NCBI RefSeq assembly: GCF_000381365.1
Contig: NZ_KB905466.1
Location: forward strand, 618,744 to 682,743
DNA from: Bacteroides salyersiae WAL 10018 = DSM 18765 = JCM 12988
Lineage (GTDB): Bacteria > Bacteroidota > Bacteroidia > Bacteroidales > Bacteroidaceae
Direction of reading: 5' to 3'
DNA length: 64,000 nt
This document shows positions 40,679 through 49,651 of the stretch, in pieces (position 1 is the stretch's first letter; each line of letters opens with the position of its first letter). Under the pieces are notes generated by a model. That model had not been told where the DNA came from. It did not search any database and worked only from the letters and a program-made list of their open reading frames with translations. Position numbers and translations under genes: made by a program.

Positions 40679-42313
40679 TTAATAACCGGGATTTTGAGTT
40701 AGGTTCGGATTCTTACTGATTTCACTTTCCGGTATAGGCAACAATGAACGGAAACCCGAAATTTTTAAATAAGAGGCTGTATTTCCCAAAACCTGTAAGA
40801 TAAAGCGTCCTTTACCCTCTCCATGTAGTTTATCCAAATAAATCTGTGCTACAGAATCATCCGTAAGCACTGTATCTACAGATATATTACATCCGATTTC
40901 CATAAATATTCGTTTCGCCTCTTCCATTCTCCCTGTTTTATACAATGCCACCGCATTTACCAAAAACGAATCGATCGAACTGTAAGGAGAAAGAACCGGA
41001 GTGGAGTTTTCTATTTGTCTCATCGCATTTTCCCAACGACCCAACAACAGATATGCCTGTGACATCACAAAAAAAGCATCATTTTTTGAAAAATACCCAT
41101 TACCGTTTTCCACAGGTAAATATACCCCTGCTTGAGCAAGATCTTCAATAACGAAATTCAATACCTCTTCTTTATTTACACGAGAAAGATTCAATTCTTC
41201 ATTCTGTATATCCAAACTCACTGGAACATCACCAAAAGTTTCTACCAATTTCATGTATGCCTCGGCACGCAATGCACGGGCTTCTCCCTTTGCCGTATTA
41301 GCCCATTCAGTTTGAGGCATGGATACCATAATCAGCATATTGGTGTGAGTAATATAAGCATACATCTCCGCCCAGATCATTTCCAACTGACGATTGGATG
41401 CCGTAAAAGTATGATTATAAAACTCAGGAAGTTCATCATTCTGTTTTACATACGAATTATCTATAGCTTTCAGTTTTTGCATCCACTGCTGCCGATTCGC
41501 ATAAACCATATTCAAGAAAGATCGTGTATCCGATTCACTCTGCCATGTTGTTTCCTCACTCGTCCCCGGATCTTTACTTGTTTCCACCTTGTATTCGAAA
41601 GTATATTCTTTAGTTATTCCGGCATTGTTGGAAACTTTCAGCACCAAAGGGTAATTCTTCGACTGTACACTTTCCGAACAAGACATACGAATCTTAAAAG
41701 AAGTACCATAAACAGACTTTCCACCATACTCAACTGTATAAGTCATTCCAGCCGGACATCCTTCCAACTGCACATTGATATCTTGCTTTTCTTCGTTCAA
41801 AAAGAATACCTGCACCCATCCCCACGAATCTTCGTCGGACATCGTTTCACCATTCAATGGATTCGGCACTTCATCAAAAATCAATCTAAAGTCAGCTTTC
41901 CGCACAACTTCCCCCGATCTTGCCGCATAAAGAGCATAAGGAACAGACATCATCTGCTGAGTAGAAACTTCCGTATAATTAGAACCACCCTCTGTATCAA
42001 CCTCTACCTTTATAAAATACGAATCGTCATATCACTGAATCGCGCTAAAATTGCCTTCCGAAGTACCATGCCCCAGAATCAGATTCAAAACACCGTATTT
42101 GTTGGTCAACGCCGTATGTGTTTCCATATAAACAGTTTGTCCTTCAATTCCTCCTTTCAGAATAGAGAATCGGACCGATACATTTTTCTCCGCTACAATT
42201 TGCAGTTGGGCATCCCTTATCACCGCCTGATAATTTACTCCATATGGAACTTGGGCTGAAACTGTAGCCCCTAACAATAAAAAGAATAAAATGAAAGTCG
42301 TGATTTTATTCAT
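40679..42313 (-). pseudogene. SusD-like protein gene interrupted by an in-frame TGA
   Basis: A frame of 545 codons from ATG 42313 is broken once, at codon 94 (42032-42034), by TGA; the frame is otherwise intact. Before the stop: signal peptide (TTFILFFLLLGATVSAQ) and a domain common in Bacteroidetes surface proteins (VNYQAVIRDAQ, GVLNLILGHGT). After it: YFIKVEVDTEGGSNY, then MMSVPYALYA, then a SusD-type helical domain (WAEMYAYITHTNMLI, ARALRAEAYMKLVETFGDVP) and the classic ending LLPIPESEISKNPNLTQNPGY. Relatives usually have tryptophan at the TGA, so a TGG to TGA change is likely. The later ATG at 41953 would lack a signal. No SusC gene is adjacent. Confidence 0.85.
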
Positions 42314-42459
42314 AACAATAATGCAATTAATATTTAAAAATTATATTGTTTGTACTGGCAAAAATACAGCATTTCATAAAATCAGCCAATAGGTTGGCTC
42401 AATCATCGTAGTAAACAAAAAAACACCTCGGAGATACCGAGATGCTTTCTTTAATTTTG

Positions 42460-42533
42460 AGCCTCTTGTCGGATTCGAACCAACGACCCCGAGATTACAA
42501 ATCACGTGCTCTGGCCAACTGAGCTAAAGAGGC
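42460..42533 (-). tRNA. tRNA-Thr (anticodon TGT)
   Basis: On the minus strand GCCTCTT (from 42533) pairs with AAGAGGC, the D loop has AGCTCAGTTGG, the anticodon loop is TTTGTAA, and the T arm contains GGTTCGAATCC. The anticodon TGT reads ACA threonine codons. CCA is not encoded. It directly follows the SRP RNA. Confidence 0.95.
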
Positions 42534-42536
42534 GGG

Positions 42537-42640
42537 TGGGTAAGCTTACTATATCGCGCCGCTACAACCAACTACCTTTGCTGCGATCAAGCCCTGGAGG
42601 ATTCGAAGGGAGCTGGCCGTATAGGACTTACCCGTTTTGC
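42537..42640 (-). ncRNA. ffs: Signal recognition particle RNA, small bacterial type
   Basis: On the minus strand GGGTAAG (42627-42633) pairs with CTTACCC (42537-42543) to close a roughly 100-base hairpin. The apical part has the domain IV pattern CCTCCAGGGC, loop, GCAGCAAAGGTA, corresponding to the Ffh-binding helix. A TACCTTTG -7 element lies six bases upstream. It ends three bases before the tRNA-Thr gene, so both are probably made as one precursor. Confidence 0.85.
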
Positions 42641-42645
42641 GGTTG

Positions 42646-42653
42646 CAAAGGTA
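42646..42653 (-). promoter_or_regulatory. -7 promoter element of the SRP RNA / tRNA-Thr transcript
   Basis: CAAAGGTA on the plus strand reads TACCTTTG on the minus strand, matching TAnnTTTG, directly upstream of the SRP RNA. Confidence 0.7.
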
Positions 42654-42820
42654 CATCTTTTTCTTTAATCTGCAATAGCTAATATACATTTTTTCTACAA
42701 AAAAGAAACAAAGCGCTACCTTTCAACCGCTTAGCAAACAAAAAATAATTCTATCCCCGCTACTTTCCGGGCTTTATTAACTTTAACAGGCTTATCTCCC
42801 CTATCAAACAATATTATTTG

Positions 42821-42828
42821 TACCTTTG
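42821..42828 (+). promoter_or_regulatory. -7 element before the DUF4199 gene
   Basis: TACCTTTG matches TAnnTTTG and lies 21 bases before ATG 42850, giving a very short leader. Confidence 0.55.
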
Positions 42829-42849
42829 TGCGCTATTTTAAATGAAAAA

Positions 42850-43410
42850 ATGACAGAAAACAGAAATTACTTACAGAAATACGCCATGCATTTCGGTACA
42901 TATATGGGGATGTATTGGATACTGAAATTTATTTTATTTCCGCTGGGATTCACTATTCCGTTCCTTTTGTTCTTATTTATGTGTCTTACCCTCGCGGTGC
43001 CCTTTTTAGGATATCACTATGCCAAAATGTATAGAAACAAAATATGTGGAGGCACAATCGGCTTTGCCCATGCATGTCTTTTCACCTTGTTTATGTACAT
43101 GTTCGCTTCGCTGCTCGTGGCAGTGGCTCATTATATTTATTTCCAATTCATCGATCATGGATTTATCATGAATCAATATGTGAACCTGATGCAACAAGTG
43201 ACGACAGAGCTTCCCGGAATGGCAAATGAAAAAGAAATGCTTAAGAATGCAATAGACAGTGCACAAGCGTTATCTCCAATCGATATAACCATGCAGCTTC
43301 TATCCAGCGATGTATTTTTTGGCAGTTTAATCGCTATTCCTACCGCACTGTTTGTGATGAAGAGAAGTAGAAACACACCTGCGGGAACGGCAGAGCCCCC
43401 ACAGGGATAA
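42850..43410 (+). CDS. DUF4199 membrane protein
   Basis: From ATG 42850 (MTENRNYLQKYAMHFGTYMG) the protein has 186 residues; the TTG at 42826 overlaps the -7 element and is rejected. Four membrane segments are visible, the first two between residues 15 and 60 and the last near SSDVFFGSLIAIPTALFV, with a polar loop of about 50 residues. This fits DUF4199. In Bacteroidetes the family lies next to a GT2 glycosyltransferase, as here (26 bases). It may help that enzyme; no function is established. Confidence 0.85.
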   Translation: MTENRNYLQKYAMHFGTYMGMYWILKFILFPLGFTIPFLLFLFMCLTLAVPFLGYHYAKMYRNKICGGTIGFAHACLFTLFMYMFASLLVAVAHYIYFQFIDHGFIMNQYVNLMQQVTTELPGMANEKEMLKNAIDSAQALSPIDITMQLLSSDVFFGSLIAIPTALFVMKRSRNTPAGTAEPPQG

Positions 43411-43436
43411 TTCATTAATCATAATTCATTAAAAAG

Positions 43437-44390
43437 ATGGATATATCTGTAGTGATCCCTTTGTTCAACGAGGAGGAATCGATTCCTGAACTGTTTGCCT
43501 GGATTGAACGAGTAATGAAAGCCAATGGTTTTTCATACGAAGTCATCTTTGTCAACGATGGTAGTACGGACCGTTCGTGGGAGATTATCGAACAACTCAA
43601 AAGCCAGTCTCCATTCGTAAAAGGAATAAAGTTCCGCCGTAACTACGGCAAATCACCGGCCTTATACTGCGGATTCAAAGAGGCGGAAGGGGATGTTGTC
43701 ATCACCATGGATGCCGACCTGCAAGATAGCCCCGACGAAATACCGGAGCTCTACCGCATGATCACAGAAGACGGTTACGACCTCGTATCCGGCTGGAAAC
43801 AAAAAAGATATGATCCACTCTCCAAAACCATACCGACCAAACTATTCAATGCTACGGCCCGTAAAGTATCGGGTATCAAAAACCTGCACGACTTCAATTG
43901 CGGACTGAAAGCCTATCGCAAAGTAGTAGTAAAAAATATCGAGGTATATGGCGAAATGCACCGCTACATCCCCTATCTGGCCAAAAATGCCGGATTCAAG
44001 AAGATAGGAGAAAAAGTAGTCCATCACCAGGCACGTAAATTCGGTAAAACTAAGTTCGGTGGCTTGAACCGCTTCTTCAACGGGTATCTGGATTTAATTT
44101 CACTCTGGTTCTTATCTGCATTCGGAGTAAAACCGATGCACTTTTTCGGTCTTTTGGGTTCGCTGATGTTCATCTTCGGATTCATCTCCGTAATAATAGT
44201 GGGCGCTACCAAACTATATCATATGCACAACGGCATGGCTTACCGATTGGTGACCGACTCTCCCTATTTTTATCTGTCGCTCACAGCCATGATCATAGGA
44301 ACCCAGCTATTTATGGCCGGTTTTTTAGGTGAACTGATTTCGCGCACCTCTCCGGAACGTAATAATTATCAGATAGAAAAAATAATATAA
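43437..44390 (+). CDS. GT2 glycosyltransferase, polyprenyl-phosphate sugar type
   Basis: A 317-residue protein. The N-terminal 230 residues form a GT-A domain (SVVIPLFNEEESIPELFAWI, VNDGSTDRSW, TMDADLQDSPDE with the metal-binding D-x-D). Two membrane segments close the protein (GLLGSLMFIFGFISVIIV, FYLSLTAMIIGTQLFMAGF). The layout is that of DPM1/ArnC/GtrB enzymes, which move a sugar from a nucleotide donor to undecaprenyl phosphate at the inner membrane. The sugar is unknown. It follows a DUF4199 gene with a short gap. Confidence 0.9.
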   Translation: MDISVVIPLFNEEESIPELFAWIERVMKANGFSYEVIFVNDGSTDRSWEIIEQLKSQSPFVKGIKFRRNYGKSPALYCGFKEAEGDVVITMDADLQDSPDEIPELYRMITEDGYDLVSGWKQKRYDPLSKTIPTKLFNATARKVSGIKNLHDFNCGLKAYRKVVVKNIEVYGEMHRYIPYLAKNAGFKKIGEKVVHHQARKFGKTKFGGLNRFFNGYLDLISLWFLSAFGVKPMHFFGLLGSLMFIFGFISVIIVGATKLYHMHNGMAYRLVTDSPYFYLSLTAMIIGTQLFMAGFLGELISRTSPERNNYQIEKII

Positions 44391-44420
44391 AAAGAACCCG
44401 AACCGTAAAATGATGAATAT

Positions 44421-44933
44421 ATGAAGAATTTAATCCGACTTTTTTTAATCCTCTTTGTTGCAGGTATTGCCATTGGGACGCACACTTCATGTTCCGAAGA
44501 CAGTGATTGTTCCATCGCCGGACGTGCCATGATCAACTGTACGCTCTACAGGATGCCGGCTCCGTCAGAAACAATTTTACAAAATGACACGTTGGATTCA
44601 TTGACGGTAACTGCCCTCGGAACCGATTCTATCATTATAAACAATCAGAAGAAAGTGCACACTTTATCACTACCTTTGCGCTTTACATCGGATTCTACCG
44701 TATTTATCTTCTATTATGCATACCGGGAAGATCCGACTTTATGTGATACGGTATACATCAAGCAGGATAATACCCCCTATTTTGAATCGATGGATTGCGG
44801 ATATAGCATGAAACAAAGTATACTCGGACTTGGGCACAGCGAAGTAGAATTAGACTCCATATACATAAGTAATAAACAAGCCAACACTGATGGGACAGAA
44901 AATCTTAAGTTATTCTACCGCAATCGCGATTAG
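44421..44933 (+). CDS. DUF6452 lipoprotein
   Basis: A 170-residue protein with a lipoprotein signal and lipobox near HTSCSEDSDC (cysteine about residue 24). The rest is strand-rich with a segment VHTLSLPLRFTSDSTVFIFY and a C-terminal CGYSMKQSILGLGHSEVELD, which fits DUF6452. It overlaps the DUF6048 gene by 44 bases in another frame, so translation of the two is probably coupled. The pair probably forms an envelope complex; function is unknown. Confidence 0.75.
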   Translation: MKNLIRLFLILFVAGIAIGTHTSCSEDSDCSIAGRAMINCTLYRMPAPSETILQNDTLDSLTVTALGTDSIIINNQKKVHTLSLPLRFTSDSTVFIFYYAYREDPTLCDTVYIKQDNTPYFESMDCGYSMKQSILGLGHSEVELDSIYISNKQANTDGTENLKLFYRNRD

Positions 44934-45669
44934 TCTGCTTCTACTCTTACCGGCAGGATTTACGGTACATGCCCAGCAACGGCCATATGTTAATCCCACT
45001 CCGAAAAGAGATCAGAAAAAAAACGTAAAGGAAGAGCCGAAGGAGATTGTTCCGTTATACAACGGTACCTATATTGGTGTGGATTTATATGGCATAGGAA
45101 GTAAACTTTTAGGAGGCGACCTTCTCAGTTCGGAGATTAACGTGGCGGTGAACTTAAAAAACATGTTTTTACCAACCGTAGACGTAGGTTTTGGCACGAC
45201 AGATTCTTGGAGCGATACCGGTATTCATTATAAAAGTTCCGCTCCTTTCTTCCGTATCGGAGTAGATTATAACACCATGGCCAAGAAAAAAGAGAAAAAC
45301 AGTTTTTTATATGTCGGACTTCGCTATGGTTTCAGCCATATGAAATACGATATCAGCAGTCTGGCAATACAAGACCCGGCATTCGGTGGCGAGATGGGAA
45401 ATCCGAGTCAGGAAGACGGTATTTGGGGGGGTAGTGTCCCTTACGATCATCCGGGGCAAAAAGCGACTATGCAATGGTTCGAATTCGTGGCAGGAGTACG
45501 GGTACAGATTTATAAAAGTTTTTATATGGGATGGGCTGTCCGGATGAAATATAAACTCTCGGCATCAGTAAGCGAATACGGCAATCCATGGATGGTACCC
45601 GGATTCGGAAAATACAACTCTAACAACATGGGAGTGACTTACTCTTTAATATATAAACTACCTTATTAA
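44890..45669 (+). CDS. DUF6048 outer-membrane beta-barrel-like protein
   Basis: A 259-residue protein with a signal peptide ending near FTVHAQQRP. It has alternating strands (NGTYIGVDLYGIGSKLLGGD, FEFVAGVRVQIYKSFYMGWA) and ends in an aromatic residue, as outer-membrane barrels do. It fits DUF6048, which is found with DUF6452. The start lies 44 bases inside the preceding lipoprotein gene and the stop is five bases before mntP. The function is unknown; a small surface barrel is the best structural guess. Confidence 0.8.
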   Translation: MGQKILSYSTAIAISLLLLLPAGFTVHAQQRPYVNPTPKRDQKKNVKEEPKEIVPLYNGTYIGVDLYGIGSKLLGGDLLSSEINVAVNLKNMFLPTVDVGFGTTDSWSDTGIHYKSSAPFFRIGVDYNTMAKKKEKNSFLYVGLRYGFSHMKYDISSLAIQDPAFGGEMGNPSQEDGIWGGSVPYDHPGQKATMQWFEFVAGVRVQIYKSFYMGWAVRMKYKLSASVSEYGNPWMVPGFGKYNSNNMGVTYSLIYKLPY

Positions 45670-45674
45670 ACACA

Positions 45675-46256
45675 ATGACAGGATTAGAAGTCTGGCTGCT
45701 TGCAATTGGCTTAGCGATGGATTGTTTCGCTGTTTCTATTGCGAGCGGTATTATTTTGAAACGCATCCAATGGCGACCAATGTTCGTGATGGCTCTATTT
45801 TTCGGTGTTTTCCAAGCATTAATGCCGCTGTTAGGTTGGACAGGCGCCAGCACATTCAGTCACCTTATCGAAAGTGTAGACCATTGGATAGCCTTTGCCA
45901 TTCTTGCTTTTCTGGGTGGGCATATGGTGCGGGAATCTTTTAAGGAAGAAGATTGTCGTCATGATTTCAACCCGACCAGCTTAAAAGTCGTACTCACAAT
46001 GGCCATAGCCACCAGTATCGATGCTTTAGCCGTCGGCATATCCTTTGCTTTTCTGGGCATCCGTGATTTCTCTGCCATCCTCTCCCCTATCTGTATTATC
46101 GGATTTGTATCATTCGCCCTGTCGATGGCGGGCTTAATCTTCGGCATAAAATGCGGTTGCGGATTTGCACGAAAACTGCGTGCCGAACTATGGGGAGGCA
46201 TCATACTGATGATCATCGGAGTCAAGATCTTAATTGAACATTTATTTTTCAGCTAA
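45675..46256 (+). CDS. mntP: Manganese efflux pump MntP
   Basis: A 193-residue protein with six membrane segments in two repeats. The repeat motifs LAMDCFAVSIASG and ATSIDALAVGISFAF carry the conserved aspartates that bind Mn2+ in MntP/YebN. It exports manganese and protects against overload. No manganese riboswitch is seen upstream, because the gene starts five bases after the DUF6048 stop and is probably part of the same transcript. apbE follows by 15 bases. Confidence 0.93.
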   Translation: MTGLEVWLLAIGLAMDCFAVSIASGIILKRIQWRPMFVMALFFGVFQALMPLLGWTGASTFSHLIESVDHWIAFAILAFLGGHMVRESFKEEDCRHDFNPTSLKVVLTMAIATSIDALAVGISFAFLGIRDFSAILSPICIIGFVSFALSMAGLIFGIKCGCGFARKLRAELWGGIILMIIGVKILIEHLFFS

Positions 46257-46271
46257 CGAATAAAGAATGAT

Positions 46272-47282
46272 ATGAAAGCAAAAAAAAGTTTTATCTGGTT
46301 AGGCATTCTTCTGCTGGCAACAATCTGGATATTGGTTCGTAAAAACAACGTCCCTTACCACAGCATCAACGGATTGGTATTCGGAACGATTTATAACATC
46401 ACTTATCAATATGATGGCGATCTGAAATCGGAGATAGAAGCCGAATTAAAACGGTTCGACGGTTCACTCTCACCCTTCAATGACACTTCCATTATTTCAC
46501 GCATCAACCGGAATGAAGAAATTGTAACAGACAGTTTTTTTCAAACCTGTTTCAATCGTTCCATGGAGATATCGGAAGAAACCAATGGCGCTTTCGACAT
46601 CACAATCGCCCCTCTGGCAAATGTCTGGGGATTCGGTTTTAAAAAGGGAGAGTTTCCGGATTCAATGAAAATAGACAGCCTGCTGCAAATCACCGATTAT
46701 AAAAAGGTAAAACTGGTTGACGGCAGGGTAGTAAAAGAAGATCCGCGTATCATGCTCAGTTGCAGTGCCGTCGCTAAAGGTTATTCGGTAGATGTCGTAG
46801 CACGCCTGCTTGAAAAAAAAGGTATTCAGAATTATATGGTAGATATCGGTGGGGAAATTGTTGCCAAAGGAAAAAATTCACGCAACGGGCTATGGCGCAT
46901 CGGTATCAATAAGCCGATAGACGACTCATTGTCCGTCAATCAGGAAATACAAACCATACTTGAACTAAGCGATGCAGGACTTGCCACATCGGGAAATTAC
47001 CGTAATTTTTATTATAAAGACGGAAAAAAGTATGCACACACCATTGATCCGCGAACAGGATATCCGGTACAACACAATATCCTTTCCGCTACCGTCATTG
47101 CCGAAGATTGCATGACAGCAGATGCCTTGGCTACAGCTTTCATGGTGATGGGGCTGGAAGAAGCATCCGCCTTTGCCAATGCACATCCGGCAATAGACGC
47201 TTATTTTATCTATAGTGACGAAAACGGAAAATTCCAGACTTTCTTTACAGACGGAATGAAAAAGTATATGCCCGCTAAATAA
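46272..47282 (+). CDS. apbE: FAD:protein FMN transferase
   Basis: A 336-residue ApbE with an N-terminal membrane/signal segment (FIWLGILLLATIWILV). The family motifs GTIYNITYQ, DGSLSPFND-like RFDGSLSPF, SCSAVAKGYSVD, YMVDIGGEIVAKG and HTIDPRTGYPV are present. ApbE uses Mg2+ and FAD to attach FMN covalently to a threonine of target proteins such as NqrB/NqrC and RnfG. It works on the periplasmic side. Gene order after mntP is tight (15 bases). The target proteins are not in this window. Confidence 0.93.
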   Translation: MKAKKSFIWLGILLLATIWILVRKNNVPYHSINGLVFGTIYNITYQYDGDLKSEIEAELKRFDGSLSPFNDTSIISRINRNEEIVTDSFFQTCFNRSMEISEETNGAFDITIAPLANVWGFGFKKGEFPDSMKIDSLLQITDYKKVKLVDGRVVKEDPRIMLSCSAVAKGYSVDVVARLLEKKGIQNYMVDIGGEIVAKGKNSRNGLWRIGINKPIDDSLSVNQEIQTILELSDAGLATSGNYRNFYYKDGKKYAHTIDPRTGYPVQHNILSATVIAEDCMTADALATAFMVMGLEEASAFANAHPAIDAYFIYSDENGKFQTFFTDGMKKYMPAK

Positions 47283-47364
47283 TTCGGGGCATAAAGTATC
47301 TTTTTTTCACTAAATGAGCGCATCTGATAAATATATCTTTTGGCAACTCCGACTCATGCCGTAC

Positions 47365-47403
47365 AAAAGTATATACTATTATATGATGAAAGTGTATACT
47401 TTT
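47365..47403. terminator. Inverted repeat between apbE and the DUF486 gene
   Basis: AAAAGTATATAC (47365-47376) and GTGTATACTTTT (47392-47403) form a 12-bp stem with one wobble and a 15-base loop, ending in T runs on both strands. It lies between the plus-strand apbE and the minus-strand DUF486 remnant, so it can serve both. Confidence 0.6.
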
Positions 47404-47501
47404 ATATGGCATAAGTGTACATTCATCTTGGTGATAAATACAGACTTATGCATTCGTTGTCCAATCGTTTTATTATCTTCTGATAATCAATCTATTATCA
47501 A

Positions 47502-47717
47502 TCATTTCATAAACACAAAATACACAGCCAGAATCAAACAAAGAAAAGCGGCAAGATGATTCCAGTGTAAAGATTCGCCTTTAAACAATAAGGTGGAAAA
47601 CACAGTAAACACAATCAGTGTAATCACCTCTTGAATTACTTTCAACTGCATCAACGTAAAGGGACCGCCGTTTCCATTGAATCCGAGCCGGTTGGCCGGT
47701 ACTTGGCATGAATACTC
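47502..47717 (-). pseudogene. DUF486 gene, 3' fragment (left of the element)
   Basis: The minus-strand frame from 47717 to the TGA at 47502-47504 encodes 71 residues beginning EYSCQVPANRLGFNGNGGPF and ending LILAVYFVFMK, the C-terminal part of a DUF486 (DMT-like) membrane protein. Its first codons GAG TAT (ATACTC at 47712-47717) are repeated at 62020-62025, where the 5' fragment ends. Joining at that 6-mer gives a 123-residue protein, the same length as the intact copy at 61569-61940. The fragment has no start of its own. Confidence 0.92.
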
Positions 47718-47787
47718 ACTTAACTAAATAGACTTGCCCAAGTGAAATTTTATACCTATATTTACTTCATAATCAACATATTACATT

Positions 47788-49602
47788 ATGATAAAAATTA
47801 TAGGATACGCACGAGTTTCTACTACAAAACAAGACTTATCTCGACAAAAGCTAAAGATTAAGGAGTTCTGTGAGAACAACAATTATGAGTTAATTGAAAT
47901 TATTGAGGACTTTGGAATATCTGGTGTGGTTGCAGACAGAAAAGGTTATATCGAATTACAAAGTAAAACCTACAAAGATGCAGACATGATAGTAATCTCT
48001 GAGTTATCACGTTTGAGCAGGCAAGAAGATGTAACAGAGACAGTTTACAACATTCAACAGATTATTAATAAAGGATTATCTGTAATACTCTTAGATAGTC
48101 CCAGTAAAATTTATGAAGCTAATAAACTTTTAGACATTACAGAAATACTTATCCTCACTATCAAAGCATGGGCAGCAGCACAAGAAAGATTGGATATTAA
48201 AAAGAAGAACCAAGATGGGAAGCAAGCTCTCTTCCAAGCTTATCCTTATGCAGTTGTAGACCAAAAAATACCTTATGGATATAAAGCAGTTCCTAACCCC
48301 AATGGGAAACGTCCTAAATATATTTTAGAAGAAGTACCAGAAGAAGTAGAGAATATAAAAAGACTCTTCGCTTTAGTAAACTCTGGTAAGACACTGGGAG
48401 CAGTAGCCAGATATTTCAATGAAAGGAATATTACTTTTAGAGGATATTACAGCACTGTTGCCATTCTAAGCAACTATATCCATAGTGATATTTATAGAGG
48501 AATCAGAAGAAGAACACAGAGATTAGGTAGAGAAGAACCTTATACCATCGAGGTTAGAATAAAACCTATTATCAGTGAAGAGGATTTTATGAAAGCACAA
48601 GAACTGATTAAAAACAACTATAAAAATACTCCAACTGGAAAAGTCAATCATAATCCATTAAAAGGAATCATCAGATGTAGATGTGGGAGAGCCATGACTG
48701 TAAAAGACAAAAAGCCAGCAGCAGGAATTTCAAAACTAACATATAGATGTAGCTGTGTTGATAGGAAATCTCATCCAGACTTCTGTAAATATAATATTGA
48801 TGAAGTTTCTTACGACCTTACGAATGAAATATTATATAGTCTTTTCAAATCTATGCACACAGCAGAATATATCAACTTCTTTAGGAACCAAACAGACAAT
48901 AGAGTTACAGAGCTACAAGAGGAAATAGCTGGAATTGAGAAACGTTTATCTACCCTATATCTTGATAAAGAGAACTTATCTAATGAAAGTCAAGAAAATG
49001 CCAACAAGTTTCTACTAACCACCAATCCTACCCTTTTAAACATTATCCAAGAGAAACAGAACCAGTTAGATGAGAAGATAAAATCTATTAATAAAGAAAT
49101 TATAAGATATAAAAAATCACAAAGTAAAAAGATAGCAGACATCGAAAGGATTAAAGATAATAATGGTAAAGAGAAGCTTCAAAACCTCAGCATCGAAGAA
49201 CAAGGAGAACTATATCATAAATATTTGGAGAGAGTGAATTATATTCCTGTCACTACTATGCAGGGATATTATATTGTACAGTTCCTTAATGGAATTAAAT
49301 TCTATATAGCTATCACGAAAGTCAGAAGCATTGCAATGGCTTCTCTCCTATTAGACAACTGGACGATTGATGAAAAAGGAATTATAACAGCGAACTATGA
49401 TACTTTAAAGTCCAGTGATATGAAGAACTTTAGCATAGAAATGATTAGGAAAACAAAGACTATGACTTTACAAGAATATCTTAAATCAGACCTTGCAAAA
49501 GAAAGAGCCTTGCATCTTGACCTTAGTTATAGAGAAAGATATTTAGAAGAACTACATAAAGCAGGGTTGGATGGTAGGCTCAGACCATTAAAAAAGGAAT
49601 AA
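47788..49602 (+). CDS. Large serine recombinase (integrase)
   Basis: A 604-residue protein. Order: resolvase catalytic domain (residues 1-140) with the nucleophile S11 in GYARVSTTKQ and ISELSRLSRQEDV; recombinase domain (about 150-280; VPYGYKAVPNPNGKRPKY-like region); zinc ribbon from C297 (RCRCGRAMTV, then YRCSC); a long coiled coil (about 370-480) and a C-terminal tail. This is the layout of phiC31/TP901-type integrases, which join short attP and attB sites in one direction and need a partner factor to reverse. It starts 70 bases from the left junction and is probably what inserted the element into the DUF486 gene. Confidence 0.95.
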   Translation: MIKIIGYARVSTTKQDLSRQKLKIKEFCENNNYELIEIIEDFGISGVVADRKGYIELQSKTYKDADMIVISELSRLSRQEDVTETVYNIQQIINKGLSVILLDSPSKIYEANKLLDITEILILTIKAWAAAQERLDIKKKNQDGKQALFQAYPYAVVDQKIPYGYKAVPNPNGKRPKYILEEVPEEVENIKRLFALVNSGKTLGAVARYFNERNITFRGYYSTVAILSNYIHSDIYRGIRRRTQRLGREEPYTIEVRIKPIISEEDFMKAQELIKNNYKNTPTGKVNHNPLKGIIRCRCGRAMTVKDKKPAAGISKLTYRCSCVDRKSHPDFCKYNIDEVSYDLTNEILYSLFKSMHTAEYINFFRNQTDNRVTELQEEIAGIEKRLSTLYLDKENLSNESQENANKFLLTTNPTLLNIIQEKQNQLDEKIKSINKEIIRYKKSQSKKIADIERIKDNNGKEKLQNLSIEEQGELYHKYLERVNYIPVTTMQGYYIVQFLNGIKFYIAITKVRSIAMASLLLDNWTIDEKGIITANYDTLKSSDMKNFSIEMIRKTKTMTLQEYLKSDLAKERALHLDLSYRERYLEELHKAGLDGRLRPLKKE

Positions 49603-49618
49603 CTTCATCCTTTTTAAT

Positions 49619-49651
49619 TATCTTTGCTTCCAAACCATATAAGCAAAGATA
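49619..49651. promoter_or_regulatory. Palindromic promoter ending at the start codon of the 284-residue gene
   Basis: TATCTTTGCTT (49619-49629) and AAGCAAAGATA (49641-49651) are a perfect 11-bp inverted repeat with an 11-base spacer. Each arm is also a TAnnTTTG -7 element, one on each strand. The final A is the first base of the ATG at 49651. Confidence 0.6.

Noticed and set aside
41132..42259. A 375-codon plus-strand frame opposite the SusD-like gene
   Set aside because: It is antisense to a frame with clear SusD features. Its product is rich in Arg, His, Ile and Phe in a pattern of reverse-complement translation and has no domain. Its length reflects the codon use of the real gene.
47314..47559. 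An 81-codon plus-strand frame between apbE and the DUF486 fragment
   Set aside because: It runs through the terminator-like inverted repeat and antisense into the DUF486 3' fragment.
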